Part shown: in pieces, positions 18,060 through 26,968 of the stretch | Numbering within the stretch: the first letter of the stretch is position 1 | Layout: every line of letters starts with the position of its first letter | Assembly (NCBI GenBank): GCA_035353855.1 | Contig: DAOQAK010000018.1 | Coordinates: 1 to 60,673 of the forward strand | Reading direction: 5' to 3' | Length of the DNA stretch: 60,673 nt | DNA from: Bacteroidales bacterium | GTDB taxonomy: Bacteria > Bacteroidota > Bacteroidia > Bacteroidales > CG2-30-32-10 | The notes under the pieces: model-generated | What the model was told of the DNA's origin: nothing | Seen by the model: the letters and a program-made list of their open reading frames with translations, nothing else | The model's database searches: none | Program-made: the position numbers and the translations under genes

Positions 18060-18908
18060 ATGAAAAAATTATTACTCATATTTCTTATTTTTTCTGTTCA
18101 CCATTTTTCTTTCAGCCAGGTTTTATTTCACGAATCATTTGATTCTACTGCTATTCCATGTGCCTGGAAAAATATCCAGGTAAGTGGCGCCGGTTATAAA
18201 TCCATTTGGGATGATATAACCATTGGAACAAATGCCATATGCAACCCGCATTCGGGAACTGGAATGGCAAGGTATTTCTGTTACAATCTTTCAGAAGGAA
18301 AATCGGCAATTCTTATTTCACCTTCGATAAATCTTACTACAGTTGGAGTATATGTTGCAAAGGTTTCTTTCTGGATGTTCCGCGATAACAGTTATCCTAC
18401 AAAAGAAGACAGCCTGGATATTTATGTGAATGATACACTCACGTTAAGTAATGCTGTTCATCTTGGAAAACTTATCCGCTACAAAGGATTACCTCCAATA
18501 CAAAGTACAACCGGATGGTATCAATATTCATTTGAAATTCCTACTTCTTTCAGCGGGGATAAAAATTATATCATACTCAAAGCAACCAGTGAATTCGGTT
18601 ACGACATAATAATTGATGATCTTTCGGTATACATTGATAATGCCGTAAACATTGATGTAACGGAAGAAAACGCTTCAATAAATATTTTTCCGAATCCTTC
18701 CGATGGAATAACAAATATTGAAACAAAACAAATCAGCAACGCTGAATTATCTGTTTATTCGCTGATGGGACAAAAAGTATTTTCAAAAAAAATAAATAAA
18801 ACAAATACTGTTCAACAACTTGATTTCAGTTTTCTTGTAAAAGGGACTTACATCATTCAAATTAAAAATGAAAAAAATAACATCATCCGCAAATTAGTTA
18901 TTCAGTAA
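18060..18908 (+). CDS. Secreted T9SS substrate, jellyroll/choice-of-anchor-like, function unknown
   Basis: The start chosen is the ATG at 18060, which gives a standard signal peptide (MKKLLLIFLIFSVHHFSFSQ); an ATG 63 bases upstream would add an implausible leader. The ~282-residue product has a beta-rich domain beginning FHESFDSTAIPCAW, like cleaved-adhesin or jellyroll domains of secreted Bacteroidota proteins. A type IX C-terminal sorting domain (from INIFPNPSDG to the end) follows. No catalytic residues are recognisable. It ends 3 bases before the ceramidase gene, so the two are probably co-transcribed. Confidence 0.75.
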   Translation: MKKLLLIFLIFSVHHFSFSQVLFHESFDSTAIPCAWKNIQVSGAGYKSIWDDITIGTNAICNPHSGTGMARYFCYNLSEGKSAILISPSINLTTVGVYVAKVSFWMFRDNSYPTKEDSLDIYVNDTLTLSNAVHLGKLIRYKGLPPIQSTTGWYQYSFEIPTSFSGDKNYIILKATSEFGYDIIIDDLSVYIDNAVNIDVTEENASINIFPNPSDGITNIETKQISNAELSVYSLMGQKVFSKKINKTNTVQQLDFSFLVKGTYIIQIKNEKNNIIRKLVIQ

Positions 18909-18911
18909 ACG

Positions 18912-20843
18912 ATGAAGAGATTAATTGCAATAATATTTGCCTTGTTTATTTTTCAGTTAAGTTTTTCGCAAACTTCAACAAGTAATTTTATTATAGGAAC
19001 AGGAATAGCTGATGTTACCTATCCTACATTTGGTGTGGGAATGCACGGCATGGCCGATGACCTGCAAAAAACCACTGAAGTTGAAACACCATTGTATGCA
19101 AGAGCATTCATCATTGCCGATAAATCGGGACAAAAACGTATTGCAATTATTGTTATTGATATTTTAACCTGCAAGCAAGCTGTTAAAACAAAAGTTATTG
19201 AAGAATTACAGAACGACCCATTTTTTAATCATCAATATAATGTCGACAATGTTTTGATATCGGGAACGCATACACATAGCGCACCGGTAGGATATTCTGA
19301 TTATTTTCTGTATAACTTTACCGGTGGCGGTTTTGACCAGATGTGTTTCGACCATATTGTAAAAGGAATAGTAGAAGCTATGCGAAAAGCGCATCAGAAT
19401 CTTGCTCCCGGAAATATATATTTTAATAAAGGCGGATTATCTGATTGCGGCAGGAATCGTTCCGTAACAGGGTACAACAATAATCCCATAGCTGAACAAA
19501 ATAACTATTCTACCAATACAGATACGGTGATGCTATCGCTCAAGTTTGTAAAAAACAATAATGGAAATACAAAAGCAATTGGTGTGTTGAATTGGTACAG
19601 CCTCCATCCTACTTCACGCGGACAGACCAATACATTAATAACCGGTGATAATTTCGGATGGGCTTCGCATCTTTTTGAAAATGAAATGGCGACTGATGTG
19701 GATTCGAACGAAACTTTTGTGTGTGCCTTTGCAAACGAGACTGCCGGCGATGTTTCGGGAAATATAAAATATGGTTTGCCCGATGGAGGGCCGAATGATA
19801 TTCTTCATATGCAGGAATACGGCAATATGCTTTATTCAAAATCGAAAGAACTTTTTAATACGGCTACTGATTTATTGGATACCGGAATTTCTTACAGTTA
19901 CACGCACATCGACATGTCGAACGATACCATTGATAGCATTCCAAATGCTCGCACATGGCCTGCTGCGGTAGGATTATCAATGGCAGCAGGAAGTACCGAA
20001 GACAGCAAAGGAAACACTTTATTCATGGGTATAAGCATAACTACTAGTCTAAGGGAAGGAATAACATCTGACAATATTACTTTAACTGAAAATGGAAAAC
20101 TATTAATTGCTTATAATGGACTCGTCGGGAAACTTCCATCCGGCTGGAATTTACCGGGCAGTAATGCAGATATTAATTTAGTGAACGGGCACTATCCTAA
20201 ACCTATAATGTGGCCTGTTGGTAAAGCAACACCATATCCTTTGGTACCAAATGTTGTTCCTATTCAATTAATAAAAATCGGGAAGCTTGCAATTGCAGGA
20301 ATACCGGGCGAAATGACAACTATGGCAGGAAGACGTTTAAGAACTTCAATCCACGATGTTTTTGGTTCTGATATTTCGGAAATTGCTTTGAATACTTATG
20401 CAAATGCATATTCATATTACATCACAACTAAAGAAGAATATGAAATACAAAATTATGAAGGTGCTGTTACTATTTACGGACCTTATACTTTAGCAGCCTA
20501 TCAGCAGGAATATACCAAACTTGCCAAAGCAATTAAATACAATACCCCCATCGATATAGGAAGCCCGGCAATTGCAGTACCCCCAGATCTTCCCTATCCG
20601 GGAATTGACACAACAAAGATTTTCATCAATAACCGCAGCGATACAGCAGTTCGCATTCGTGTTTACAAATCGGATGATACCATGGCTGATACAATACTTG
20701 GTATTCCTTCTTCCGACAAAACTGTTGAAGCAAGAACCAATGCGCTTATTGATATGCCTTCGGGATACACAACTGCTAAGGTAAGGAAGAACGATGACCT
20801 TTCGGTTATTTACCAAGGCGGAAGTATTATTATTGTAAAATAA
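18912..20843 (+). CDS. Neutral/alkaline ceramidase-like secreted enzyme
   Basis: The 643-residue protein has a signal peptide (about residues 1-20). It has the neutral ceramidase layout: GIADVTYPTFGVGMHG at the N-terminus, ISGTHTHSAPVGY (zinc-binding histidines near residue 115), NWYSLHPTS (further histidine) and a C-terminal beta domain. Family members hydrolyse ceramide to sphingosine and fatty acid. Many Bacteroidota make sphingolipids, so the substrate may be self or host lipid. There is no T9SS domain, so the protein is probably periplasmic. It sits 3 bases after another secreted-protein gene. Confidence 0.82.
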   Translation: MKRLIAIIFALFIFQLSFSQTSTSNFIIGTGIADVTYPTFGVGMHGMADDLQKTTEVETPLYARAFIIADKSGQKRIAIIVIDILTCKQAVKTKVIEELQNDPFFNHQYNVDNVLISGTHTHSAPVGYSDYFLYNFTGGGFDQMCFDHIVKGIVEAMRKAHQNLAPGNIYFNKGGLSDCGRNRSVTGYNNNPIAEQNNYSTNTDTVMLSLKFVKNNNGNTKAIGVLNWYSLHPTSRGQTNTLITGDNFGWASHLFENEMATDVDSNETFVCAFANETAGDVSGNIKYGLPDGGPNDILHMQEYGNMLYSKSKELFNTATDLLDTGISYSYTHIDMSNDTIDSIPNARTWPAAVGLSMAAGSTEDSKGNTLFMGISITTSLREGITSDNITLTENGKLLIAYNGLVGKLPSGWNLPGSNADINLVNGHYPKPIMWPVGKATPYPLVPNVVPIQLIKIGKLAIAGIPGEMTTMAGRRLRTSIHDVFGSDISEIALNTYANAYSYYITTKEEYEIQNYEGAVTIYGPYTLAAYQQEYTKLAKAIKYNTPIDIGSPAIAVPPDLPYPGIDTTKIFINNRSDTAVRIRVYKSDDTMADTILGIPSSDKTVEARTNALIDMPSGYTTAKVRKNDDLSVIYQGGSIIIVK

Positions 20844-20972
20844 AATCTTTATCGGTTCTTCAGATTTTTTATTTTTTCGAAAAACAATAAAGTAAAAAAT
20901 CATTCTTCTTATTTTGAATCGACAATAAATACTATTTTTGTTTTAATGATTATTAAATAATTATTTCATAAA

Positions 20973-21428
20973 ATGAAAATTCTGATTTATGGTTACGGTA
21001 ACCCGGGAAGACAAGATGATGCATTAGGTGTTCTTCTTTCTGAAAGAATAGAAAAATGGATCGCTTCTGAAAATATAATGGATGTGGAAACCGATTCCAA
21101 CTACCAGCTGAATATTGAAGATTCGGCAAAAATTGCAGATTTCGATACTGTAATTTTTTGTGATGCAAGTTTAGAAGAAATTCATGATTATGTATTTACT
21201 AAAGTTTGTCCGAATGATTCGCAAATAGAGTTTACAACACATGCCGCATCGCCCGCATATATTTTAGATTTATGTGAAAAAGTTTTTAGTAAAAGCCCCG
21301 ACACATACTTATTGCACATTAAAGGATATGAATGGGAATTTAAAGAAGGGCTTTCTGAAAATGCACAAATCAATTTAGAAAAGGCAGAATCTTTTCTGAA
21401 AGAAAAAATTTTATTATCCCTGAAATAA
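20973..21428 (+). CDS. Hydrogenase maturation endopeptidase (HoxW/HyaD family)
   Basis: This 151-residue protein has the family motifs GYGNPGRQDDALG (acidic Ni ligand), FCDASLEE (second acidic ligand) and TTHAASPAYIL (histidine ligand, characteristic of group 3 enzyme proteases). It is shorter and distinct in sequence from the protease at 9675-10217. A reasonable division of labour is that this one processes HoxH and the other the group 4 large subunit. It stops 45 bases before the rex gene, and the rex operator lies in that gap. Confidence 0.88.
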   Translation: MKILIYGYGNPGRQDDALGVLLSERIEKWIASENIMDVETDSNYQLNIEDSAKIADFDTVIFCDASLEEIHDYVFTKVCPNDSQIEFTTHAASPAYILDLCEKVFSKSPDTYLLHIKGYEWEFKEGLSENAQINLEKAESFLKEKILLSLK

Positions 21429-21442
21429 ACGGTTATTTTTAG

Positions 21443-21465
21443 TATATTTGTTAAAGATTTAACAA
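21443..21465 (+). promoter_or_regulatory. rex promoter and perfect Rex operator (autoregulation site)
   Basis: TTGTTAAAGATTTAACAA at 21448-21465 is an 18-bp palindrome with perfect 7-base arms around AGAT. A -7 box TATATTTG (21443-21450) overlaps its left edge, so binding would directly block RNA polymerase. It ends 8 bases before the rex ATG. The match in size and arms to the site at the hox promoter makes it the clearest regulatory element in the window. No clear -33 TTG is seen. Confidence 0.8.
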
Positions 21466-21473
21466 ATAACTTT

Positions 21474-22094
21474 ATGGGTATTTTACCTGAAAAAACCATT
21501 GAACGATTAAGTCAATACAGAAGGGCGTTGATCAGGATTTTTTCTAATGAAAAACAAAATATCTTTTCTCATGAATTGGCAAGTCTGCTTCATTTAACTC
21601 CCGTACAAGTAAGAAGAGACTTAATGCTTATCGGGTATTAGGGTTCACAAAGAAAAGGATATGAAATAAAAAAACTGATTTCATTGATTGGCGATATCAT
21701 TGATTCTAAAACAGCACAGAAAGTAGCGCTTGTTGGTGTTGGAAATTTGGGCAGAGCGCTTATCAGCTATTTAAATAAAAAAAATACCAATCTGAAAGTT
21801 GTAGCTGCTTTTGACAGTAATCCCGAAAAATCCAATAAAGAATTTTCCAAAATAAAATGTTATCATATTGATCTGCTTTCACAGATAATTAAAAAAGAAA
21901 AAATAACAATAGGCATCATTTCTGTCCCCGCAGAACATGCGATAAATATCGCCGAAATGCTTGTAAAAGCAGGCATTAAAGGAATATTAAATTTTACTAC
22001 TGCACCATTGAATCTAAATAAAAATATTTTCCTGGCAGAATATGATATGATTACTTCGTTAGAAAAAGTAGCTTATTTCTCCAATAAAAGTTAG
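21474..22094 (+). pseudogene. rex: rex, redox-sensing repressor, interrupted by one in-frame TAG
   Basis: Reading from ATG 21474, the frame encodes a winged-helix domain (ERLSQYRRALIRIF, then HLTPVQVRRDLMLIGY) and hits TAG at 21639-21641. It resumes with GSQRKGYEIKKL and continues to 22094 as a complete Rossmann domain (VALVGVGNLGRALISYL). Total length, counting the stop as a residue, is 206, normal for Rex (about 205-215). The stop falls in the conserved wing where relatives carry Ser or Thr, so a single C-to-A change in TCG or TCA could explain it; only TCG gives TAG in one step. No frameshift or other damage is seen. It may be a recent pseudogene, a strain-specific mutation, a sequencing error or a readthrough gene. 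Internal starts would give only the NADH-binding domain. Confidence 0.9.
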
Positions 22095-22223
22095 CAATCT
22101 TTTTCCTGTTCTTCACATTAAATTTTGTTGAAAAAACTGTTAATAAATCATCTTCCCTTTTTAAAAATCTTTTCTTTTTAATATTGATATTTGTAATATA
22201 CTATATTCTCTATTCTCATTATA

Positions 22224-22697
22224 ATGGAAAGGGCAATTACACCTTATAAACCAAGTATTCCAAAGAAATGGCTGCTATTTATTTCAGGAATCATCTGGTT
22301 TTTTGCATGCGCTTTTCTTATAAAAAAAGGAACTATTTACATCTACTATTATTCTCATCACCTGCTTTTCAATGTAGGTTTAGGTTTTTTATCCGGCTTG
22401 CTGTTCTTTTCATTTATTTTCTATAAAGTTGCAAAAAAACATGTTAACAGCATAATAAAACTGGATTGTGAAAAGCCCGGCATATTCTCGTATAGAGGAA
22501 TTAATGATTACTTTATTATTGCTTTCATGATAATAACAGGTTTGCTTCTATGGAAATTTCAGTTTATAAATACTCTATCATTAAATATATTTTACATCTG
22601 CATGGGCACTGCGTTGTTCATATCATCATTAATATTTTTCTATCACTTGCTTTTCTACAAAAAATATAATTACTCCGAAAACAGCCACAACAGCTAA
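22224..22697 (+). CDS. Small membrane protein of unknown function
   Basis: The 157-residue product has four hydrophobic segments (about residues 17-34, 47-68, 95-110 and 120-145), short charged ends and a histidine-rich loop (YYYSHHLLFN). I do not recognise the family. The four-helix shape and histidines are reminiscent of small cytochrome b-like or rhomboid-like proteins, but no motif confirms this. It lies between rex and an Rrf2-type regulator, both redox-related; that is context only. Confidence 0.6.
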   Translation: MERAITPYKPSIPKKWLLFISGIIWFFACAFLIKKGTIYIYYYSHHLLFNVGLGFLSGLLFFSFIFYKVAKKHVNSIIKLDCEKPGIFSYRGINDYFIIAFMIITGLLLWKFQFINTLSLNIFYICMGTALFISSLIFFYHLLFYKKYNYSENSHNS

Positions 22698-22805
22698 CAG
22701 ACAAGCAAACCTATACATTTCAAAATTTACTTTAATAAAAATTATCAATTATTCCTTTGGTTGCTTAAAAATTATACAGATATTTGATTACTAAAATTTT
22801 GTAAA

Positions 22806-23204
22806 ATGTCAAGAATTATACAAATCTCCGAAGCCGCATCTATTGGCCTTCACAGTATGGTTCTCATTGCCCGGTCAAAAGAACTTATTAATGTAAATCA
22901 TATAGCCGAAAAAACCGGCGCTTCAGCCAACCATCTTGCCAAAGTATTACAACGCCTGGTAAAAGCAAACTTTTTAATTTCCAGCAGAGGACCTTCCGGT
23001 GGATTCCTTTTAAAGAAAAAACCTGAAGAAATTTCCATACTTGATATTTATGAAGCTATTGAAGGACCAATTAATACATCAGGCTGCCCAATGGACCGCC
23101 CGGTATGCCCTTTTGATAAATGCCTTATGGGTGGTATAATAAAAAAAGCATCAGAGGATTTTAATTCTTATTTTAAAAAACATACGCTTAAAGATTATTT
23201 ATAA
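22806..23204 (+). CDS. Rrf2-family transcriptional regulator with a likely Fe-S cluster
   Basis: The 132-residue protein has an N-terminal winged helix (IAEKTGASANHLAKVLQRLV, then GPSGGFLL, the Rrf2 wing). Near the C-terminus are three cysteines at 94, 101 and 106 (GCPMDRPVCPFDKC), the spacing zone used by NsrR/IscR/RsrR to bind an iron-sulfur cluster. Such regulators sense NO, iron-sulfur status or redox state. Targets are unknown; the adjacent rex and hydrogenase genes make redox control plausible. It is monocistronic by spacing. Confidence 0.85.
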   Translation: MSRIIQISEAASIGLHSMVLIARSKELINVNHIAEKTGASANHLAKVLQRLVKANFLISSRGPSGGFLLKKKPEEISILDIYEAIEGPINTSGCPMDRPVCPFDKCLMGGIIKKASEDFNSYFKKHTLKDYL

Positions 23205-23270
23205 TTAAAATCATTCCCCGTTTCGGATTAAATTGCATATTCCTTAAATGACAAACATAAGATCTTATTT

Positions 23271-23792
23271 ATGATCAGAAGAATCTTTTTCTTATTATCG
23301 GCATTTCTAATCATGCATCTTAATGTTCAATCGCAACAGGATATAAAATGCAGTTTATGGAATCCTGCAAATTATTGTATCGCTCCCGAATCACTTTGTA
23401 TTTTTAGTCAAACCAAATGTTTATTCTGCAATACCAGTTATATTTCATGCGATAATATCGATTCAATCAAAAACGCTACAGGCGTGATTATTTCAATAAA
23501 TAACAATTCTTTTTCAAAACTTAAATTTAAAAACAAACTTAAAAATATTTACCTGCTGAATAATAAAGGAGAAAAAATATTTCCTGTTGCATTTGCATGG
23601 ATAGAAGGAGTTGACTGTAATGATAAATCGCCGGTAATAAAATACCTGGACACCAAAGAATTTAAAGCCATAAACTTTAATTTAGTTTGTGTAAATGCAA
23701 ATCAGCTTAAATTATTATTTATATTCAAGGGAGCTGAGAAAGGGAATACATTCACGTTTAAAAATGTGATCGAAAATAAAATTATAGAATGA
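23271..23792 (+). CDS. Exported cysteine-rich hypothetical protein
   Basis: The 173-residue protein has a signal peptide (MIRRIFFLLSAFLIMHLNVQSQ) and then a cysteine-dense stretch (about residues 25-65, CIAPESLCIFSQTKCLFC). The cysteines would form disulfides or bind metal in the periplasm. The rest is beta-rich without known motifs. I do not recognise the family. Confidence 0.55.
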   Translation: MIRRIFFLLSAFLIMHLNVQSQQDIKCSLWNPANYCIAPESLCIFSQTKCLFCNTSYISCDNIDSIKNATGVIISINNNSFSKLKFKNKLKNIYLLNNKGEKIFPVAFAWIEGVDCNDKSPVIKYLDTKEFKAINFNLVCVNANQLKLLFIFKGAEKGNTFTFKNVIENKIIE

Positions 23793-23907
23793 ATTAAACC
23801 CATTCATACTGAAACGGAAAAGATTTATTCACGATTTGTTTTTATTTATTTCTTCACAAACACACTCCCATAAGCATTGCATGTGTGGGGCATGATGGAT
23901 ATAACTA

Positions 23908-24031
23908 GTGTTAAGTTAAGTCTACTATGTCCCAGAATGTCATATTGAGTCTATCGAAATGTGAACATTCTTTAAGCGGTTCATCCTTCGTATTACTCAA
24001 GATTACCGTCATTTCAAAATTAACTTAACAC
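23908..24031. repeat. MITE-like element with 12-bp terminal inverted repeats
   Basis: GTGTTAAGTTAA (23908-23919) is perfectly inverted at 24020-24031. The interior includes a segment resembling a widespread Bacteroidota spacer repeat (gtcatattgagtctatcgaa). It encodes nothing and shows no obvious target-site duplication. It lies in the 338-base gap before the tRNA gene. Confidence 0.5.
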
Positions 24032-24118
24032 GACCTCAAAAGCAAAGAAATTATTTAATCTGCCCCGTTTATTTCCCTATTTTTTTAAAAAACTTATTTT
24101 TCATTAAAAGAAAAATAT

Positions 24119-24126
24119 TATCTTTG
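24119..24126 (+). promoter_or_regulatory. -7 box of tRNA-Ser(UGA)
   Basis: TATCTTTG matches TAnnTTTG exactly and lies 5 bases before the mature tRNA 5' end, so transcription starts at or close to the tRNA itself. Confidence 0.6.
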
Positions 24127-24130
24127 CAGC

Positions 24131-24215
24131 GGAGAGATGGCAGAGTGGTCGATTGCGGCGGTCTTGAAAACCGTTGAGGGTAACACCTCCGGGGGTTCGA
24201 ATCCCTCTCTCTCCG
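24131..24215 (+). tRNA. tRNA-Ser(UGA)
   Basis: The cloverleaf is clear: acceptor GGAGAGA pairs with TCTCTCC, the anticodon loop CTTGAAA gives anticodon TGA (24165-24167), there is a long variable arm typical of serine tRNA, and a GGTTCGAATCC T-arm. CCA is not encoded. Its 3' end is the integration target of the element that follows; the tRNA remains intact because the crossover region restores the acceptor end. Confidence 0.95.
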
Positions 24216-24216
24216 C
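24204..24216. other. attL core, overlapping the tRNA-Ser 3' end
   Basis: CCTCTCTCTCCGC is identical to attR at 45798-45810. It covers the acceptor 3' strand, the usual crossover site for tRNA-targeting tyrosine recombinases. Confidence 0.8.
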
Positions 24217-24315
24217 TGATAAAAAAGGAATCAAAACGCAAACCACTGAATTTACAACGAGTTCAGTGGTTTTTTATTTTGCGCCGAATGCAAAAAATGC
24301 CCTAAAAACGCAAAT

Positions 24316-24369
24316 AATTCGGTTGCAAATTCGGTTGCAAAAACATTCTGAAGTTTATGCAACCGAATT
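24316..24369. other. Probable integrase arm-type sites, left end
   Basis: AATTCGGTTGCAA occurs twice in tandem with 12-base spacing (24316-24340), and an inverted 12-base copy (tgcaaccgaatt) lies at 24358-24369. The 20 bases at 24321-24340 recur exactly at 45718-45737 near the right end. Repeats placed inside both ends of an element are typical of integrase or excisionase arm binding. Confidence 0.6.
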
Positions 24370-24455
24370 GGAGATTATTTCACATGTTTTCAATATTTTG
24401 CATTTTACTTTTTTGCTTTTAAATAATAGTTTTATAAACCTTAAAATTTAAAAGT

Positions 24456-25688
24456 ATGAAAAGACCAACATTCAGTATTTTATTTTTTGTAAAACGCTCA
24501 AGAGCGTTGAAAAATGGGGCATTACCAATATATGCCAGAATTACTATCAATGGAAAACGTGCGGAATTTGTCATTCAAAAAAATGTTGATGAATGTTTAT
24601 GGGATAATGATAAAAGCTGTGCTAAAGGAAATTCAAAGCAATCAAAGGAAATAAACGATTACCTCGATTATGTAAAAGCAAAGATTTTGTTTGACAAAAT
24701 TTATATGGAAGAACATAACGAAGCTCTCACAGCCTTTAGTTTGCGCGATAAGTACATGGGCATTGACAGTAAAAGTAAAACGATACTTGAAATTTTTAAG
24801 GAACATAATGAGAAATGCAAAAATTTAATGAACATAGATTTTGCACCCGGAACTGTTGAAAGATATAATACCTGTTATAAGCACATAGAAGATTTTATAA
24901 AGCTGAAATTTAAAAGAGAAGATTTACAGCTTAATGAAATTACTCCAATGTTTATAAGCGACTTTGAATATTATTTGAAGATAAACCGCAAATGTTGTCA
25001 TAATACAGCAACAAAGTATATTAAAAATTTTAAGAAAATAGTACGCATTGCATTAGCAAACGGATGGATGAAAACTAATCCCTTTTCAAATATTAAATTT
25101 CATTTAGACGATGTTGACCTTGCCTATCTTACCGAAGAGGAGCTTAACACAATGATAAAAAAAGAATTTAAAGTAGATAGATTACAGCAGGTAAAAGATG
25201 TTTATTTATTTTGCTGCTTTACAGGATTGGCTTTTATTGATGTGAAGAATTTGACTTATGAAGATATTGAGGAAAAGAATGGGCAACTATGGATTAAAAA
25301 AAGAAGGCAGAAAACAAAGAACTGGTGCAATGTGCCAATACTGGCGCCTGCAATGGATTTAATGAACAAATATAAAAACAATCCAAATTGTAAAAATAAT
25401 GGTTCGGTTCTGCCGGTGCTAACCAATCAAAAAATGAATTCCTATTTAAAGGAAATAGCTGATATATGCGGAATCAATAAGCATCTAAGTACACACACTG
25501 CAAGACATACATTTGCAACAACCGTAACGCTTTCAAATCATATTTCAATGGAAGTTGTTTCTAAAATGCTTGGGCATTCAAGTATTAATATGACTAAGAA
25601 ATATGCCAGAGTCGTTGATGATCTAATAAAAACAGATATGGACAAGATAATGAACAAATATTCTATGAATGCGCCAGTATTGAATTAA
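24456..25688 (+). CDS. Tyrosine recombinase (integrase), IntDOT-like
   Basis: The 410-residue protein has an N-terminal arm-binding domain (about 1-90), a SAM-like core-binding domain (about 105-210) and a catalytic domain. The second catalytic block is complete: H347, R350 (HTARHTF), H374 (LGHSS) and nucleophile Y383 (KKYARV). The first catalytic arginine, expected in the TGLR position, is replaced (CFTGLAFIDVKNL), a feature known from the Bacteroides integrase IntDOT. It should catalyse integration and excision between attL and attR. It reads away from the tRNA. Confidence 0.93.
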   Translation: MKRPTFSILFFVKRSRALKNGALPIYARITINGKRAEFVIQKNVDECLWDNDKSCAKGNSKQSKEINDYLDYVKAKILFDKIYMEEHNEALTAFSLRDKYMGIDSKSKTILEIFKEHNEKCKNLMNIDFAPGTVERYNTCYKHIEDFIKLKFKREDLQLNEITPMFISDFEYYLKINRKCCHNTATKYIKNFKKIVRIALANGWMKTNPFSNIKFHLDDVDLAYLTEEELNTMIKKEFKVDRLQQVKDVYLFCCFTGLAFIDVKNLTYEDIEEKNGQLWIKKRRQKTKNWCNVPILAPAMDLMNKYKNNPNCKNNGSVLPVLTNQKMNSYLKEIADICGINKHLSTHTARHTFATTVTLSNHISMEVVSKMLGHSSINMTKKYARVVDDLIKTDMDKIMNKYSMNAPVLN

Positions 25689-25758
25689 TTGTAATAGTCA
25701 CGATTTAATCTGACAGACGGTTTTATTTAATACATAGTTTGTATTTAAAAAAAGTAGT

Positions 25759-25950
25759 TTAGTATATCAAACATTGCTTAACAGTGGCAACATCTAAGCC
25801 CATGTAGCTACAGAATTCATCAATAGTTACTAACTGGTGTTCCTGCTTATTAAACTCTTGTTTGATTTTACGAATAATATCCCTTCCCCAGCGTTCACTC
25901 TTGCCGGTTATTAATTGAATATCCTTCGGATAAATACAAACTCTTTCCAT
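25759..25950 (-). CDS. Small HTH-like protein of Bacteroidota elements
   Basis: The 63-residue protein (MERVCIYPKDIQLITGKSER at the start) looks like a small helix-turn-helix protein often met beside integrases in Bacteroidota. The segment TIDEFCSYMGLDVATVKQCL could be the recognition region. It is antisense to the integrase and may act as regulator or directionality factor. Function is unproven. Confidence 0.6.
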   Translation of the reverse strand: MERVCIYPKDIQLITGKSERWGRDIIRKIKQEFNKQEHQLVTIDEFCSYMGLDVATVKQCLIY

Positions 25951-26168
25951 TTTATATAAATATTTAATACACTATCCATACTTCATCTATGCTTGTTGTA
26001 TGGCTTTAATATTGCAAAGGTAATTCATTTTATGGTAGAAATAAAATATGTTTATGGAAGAATAAGCATATTTCGGCAAGAGCGGAAGTACCTGATTGCA
26101 CAAGGGTTTCAAATGGTTTATTTTTACGAAAAAAAAAAGATTTTATTAACAATTAAACTTTAAAAAAA

Positions 26169-26918
26169 ATGGCAAAGCAAAAAGGTATAATAAAATTAGA
26201 AGGCACTATCGGAGATATTACTTTCTATAAATCAATGGACGGACATCTGGCACGCGCAAAAGGTGGTGTAAGCGGGGAAAGAATAAAAACTGATCCTGCT
26301 TTTGTGAGAACCCGTGAAAATGGCACTGAGTTTAAATTAGCTGCTCAATCAGGAAAGTTATTAAGAGATTCAATACGCCCGATATTGATGAATGCTACCG
26401 ATTCCAGAGCAACATCAAGGTTAACAAAAATAATGTCAAACATTGCAAAGCAAGACTCAACAAGTGTAAGAGGTGCAAGGTCGGCAGCTACAGGTATTGG
26501 AACTGCAAACGGAAAAGCTTTTTTAAAACTTTTTAATTTTAATCTTGATTCAATACTTGGAACGGTGTTGTTTAAAACATGGAGTATAAACTACGCAACA
26601 GGCGTTATTACTTTGCCTAATATTACTCCAACAACTGATATTATAGCACCTGCTGGAGCTACACACTTTACAATAAGCGGAGCTGAAGAAATTATAAATT
26701 TCAGTACAGCAACTTATGATTTCAAACTAACAAATGCCGTAAATGCTGCTATCGGGACAACTGCCGTACCAGTGGTTTTAACACCGACAGCACTACCAGC
26801 AGGCACAGGAACGAAATTATTCTTTTTGAAAATAGAATTTTTTCAAATGGTAAACAATGTTCAATATTCATTGAAAAACGGCAAGTTCGATTCACTTGCA
26901 ATTATTGATGTTTCTTAA
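26169..26918 (+). CDS. Element-encoded hypothetical protein, conserved N-terminal motif
   Basis: The 249-residue protein begins MAKQKGIIKLEGTIGDITFY, a basic N-terminal pattern I recognise as recurrent in Bacteroidota hypothetical proteins, without a known function. Residues ~20-120 are Arg/Ser/Thr-rich and helical (RTRENGTEFKLAAQSGKLLRD). The rest is beta-rich, hydrophobic and low in charge, as in virion or surface proteins. There is no signal peptide. A structural or DNA-binding role is possible but not shown. Confidence 0.6.
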   Translation: MAKQKGIIKLEGTIGDITFYKSMDGHLARAKGGVSGERIKTDPAFVRTRENGTEFKLAAQSGKLLRDSIRPILMNATDSRATSRLTKIMSNIAKQDSTSVRGARSAATGIGTANGKAFLKLFNFNLDSILGTVLFKTWSINYATGVITLPNITPTTDIIAPAGATHFTISGAEEIINFSTATYDFKLTNAVNAAIGTTAVPVVLTPTALPAGTGTKLFFLKIEFFQMVNNVQYSLKNGKFDSLAIIDVS

Positions 26919-26933
26919 TGTCTTTATGTACAA

Positions 26934-26968
26934 AAATAGAAAAGGGCTTTTAAGCCCTTTTTCTATTT
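26934..26968. terminator. Bidirectional terminator between convergent genes
   Basis: A hairpin with arms of about 16 bases (core AAAGGGCTT/AAGCCCTTT) flanked by A- and T-runs on both sides lies exactly between two converging genes and overlaps the stop codon of the J-domain gene. Confidence 0.85.

Noticed and set aside
21639..21641. TAG in rex considered as code reassignment or pyrrolysine
   Set aside because: TAG ends other genes in the window with no continuing homology, and no pyl genes are seen.
24137..24451. 104-codon open frame across the tRNA and left end
   Set aside because: It overlaps tRNA-Ser and the attachment site and its translation is tRNA-derived.
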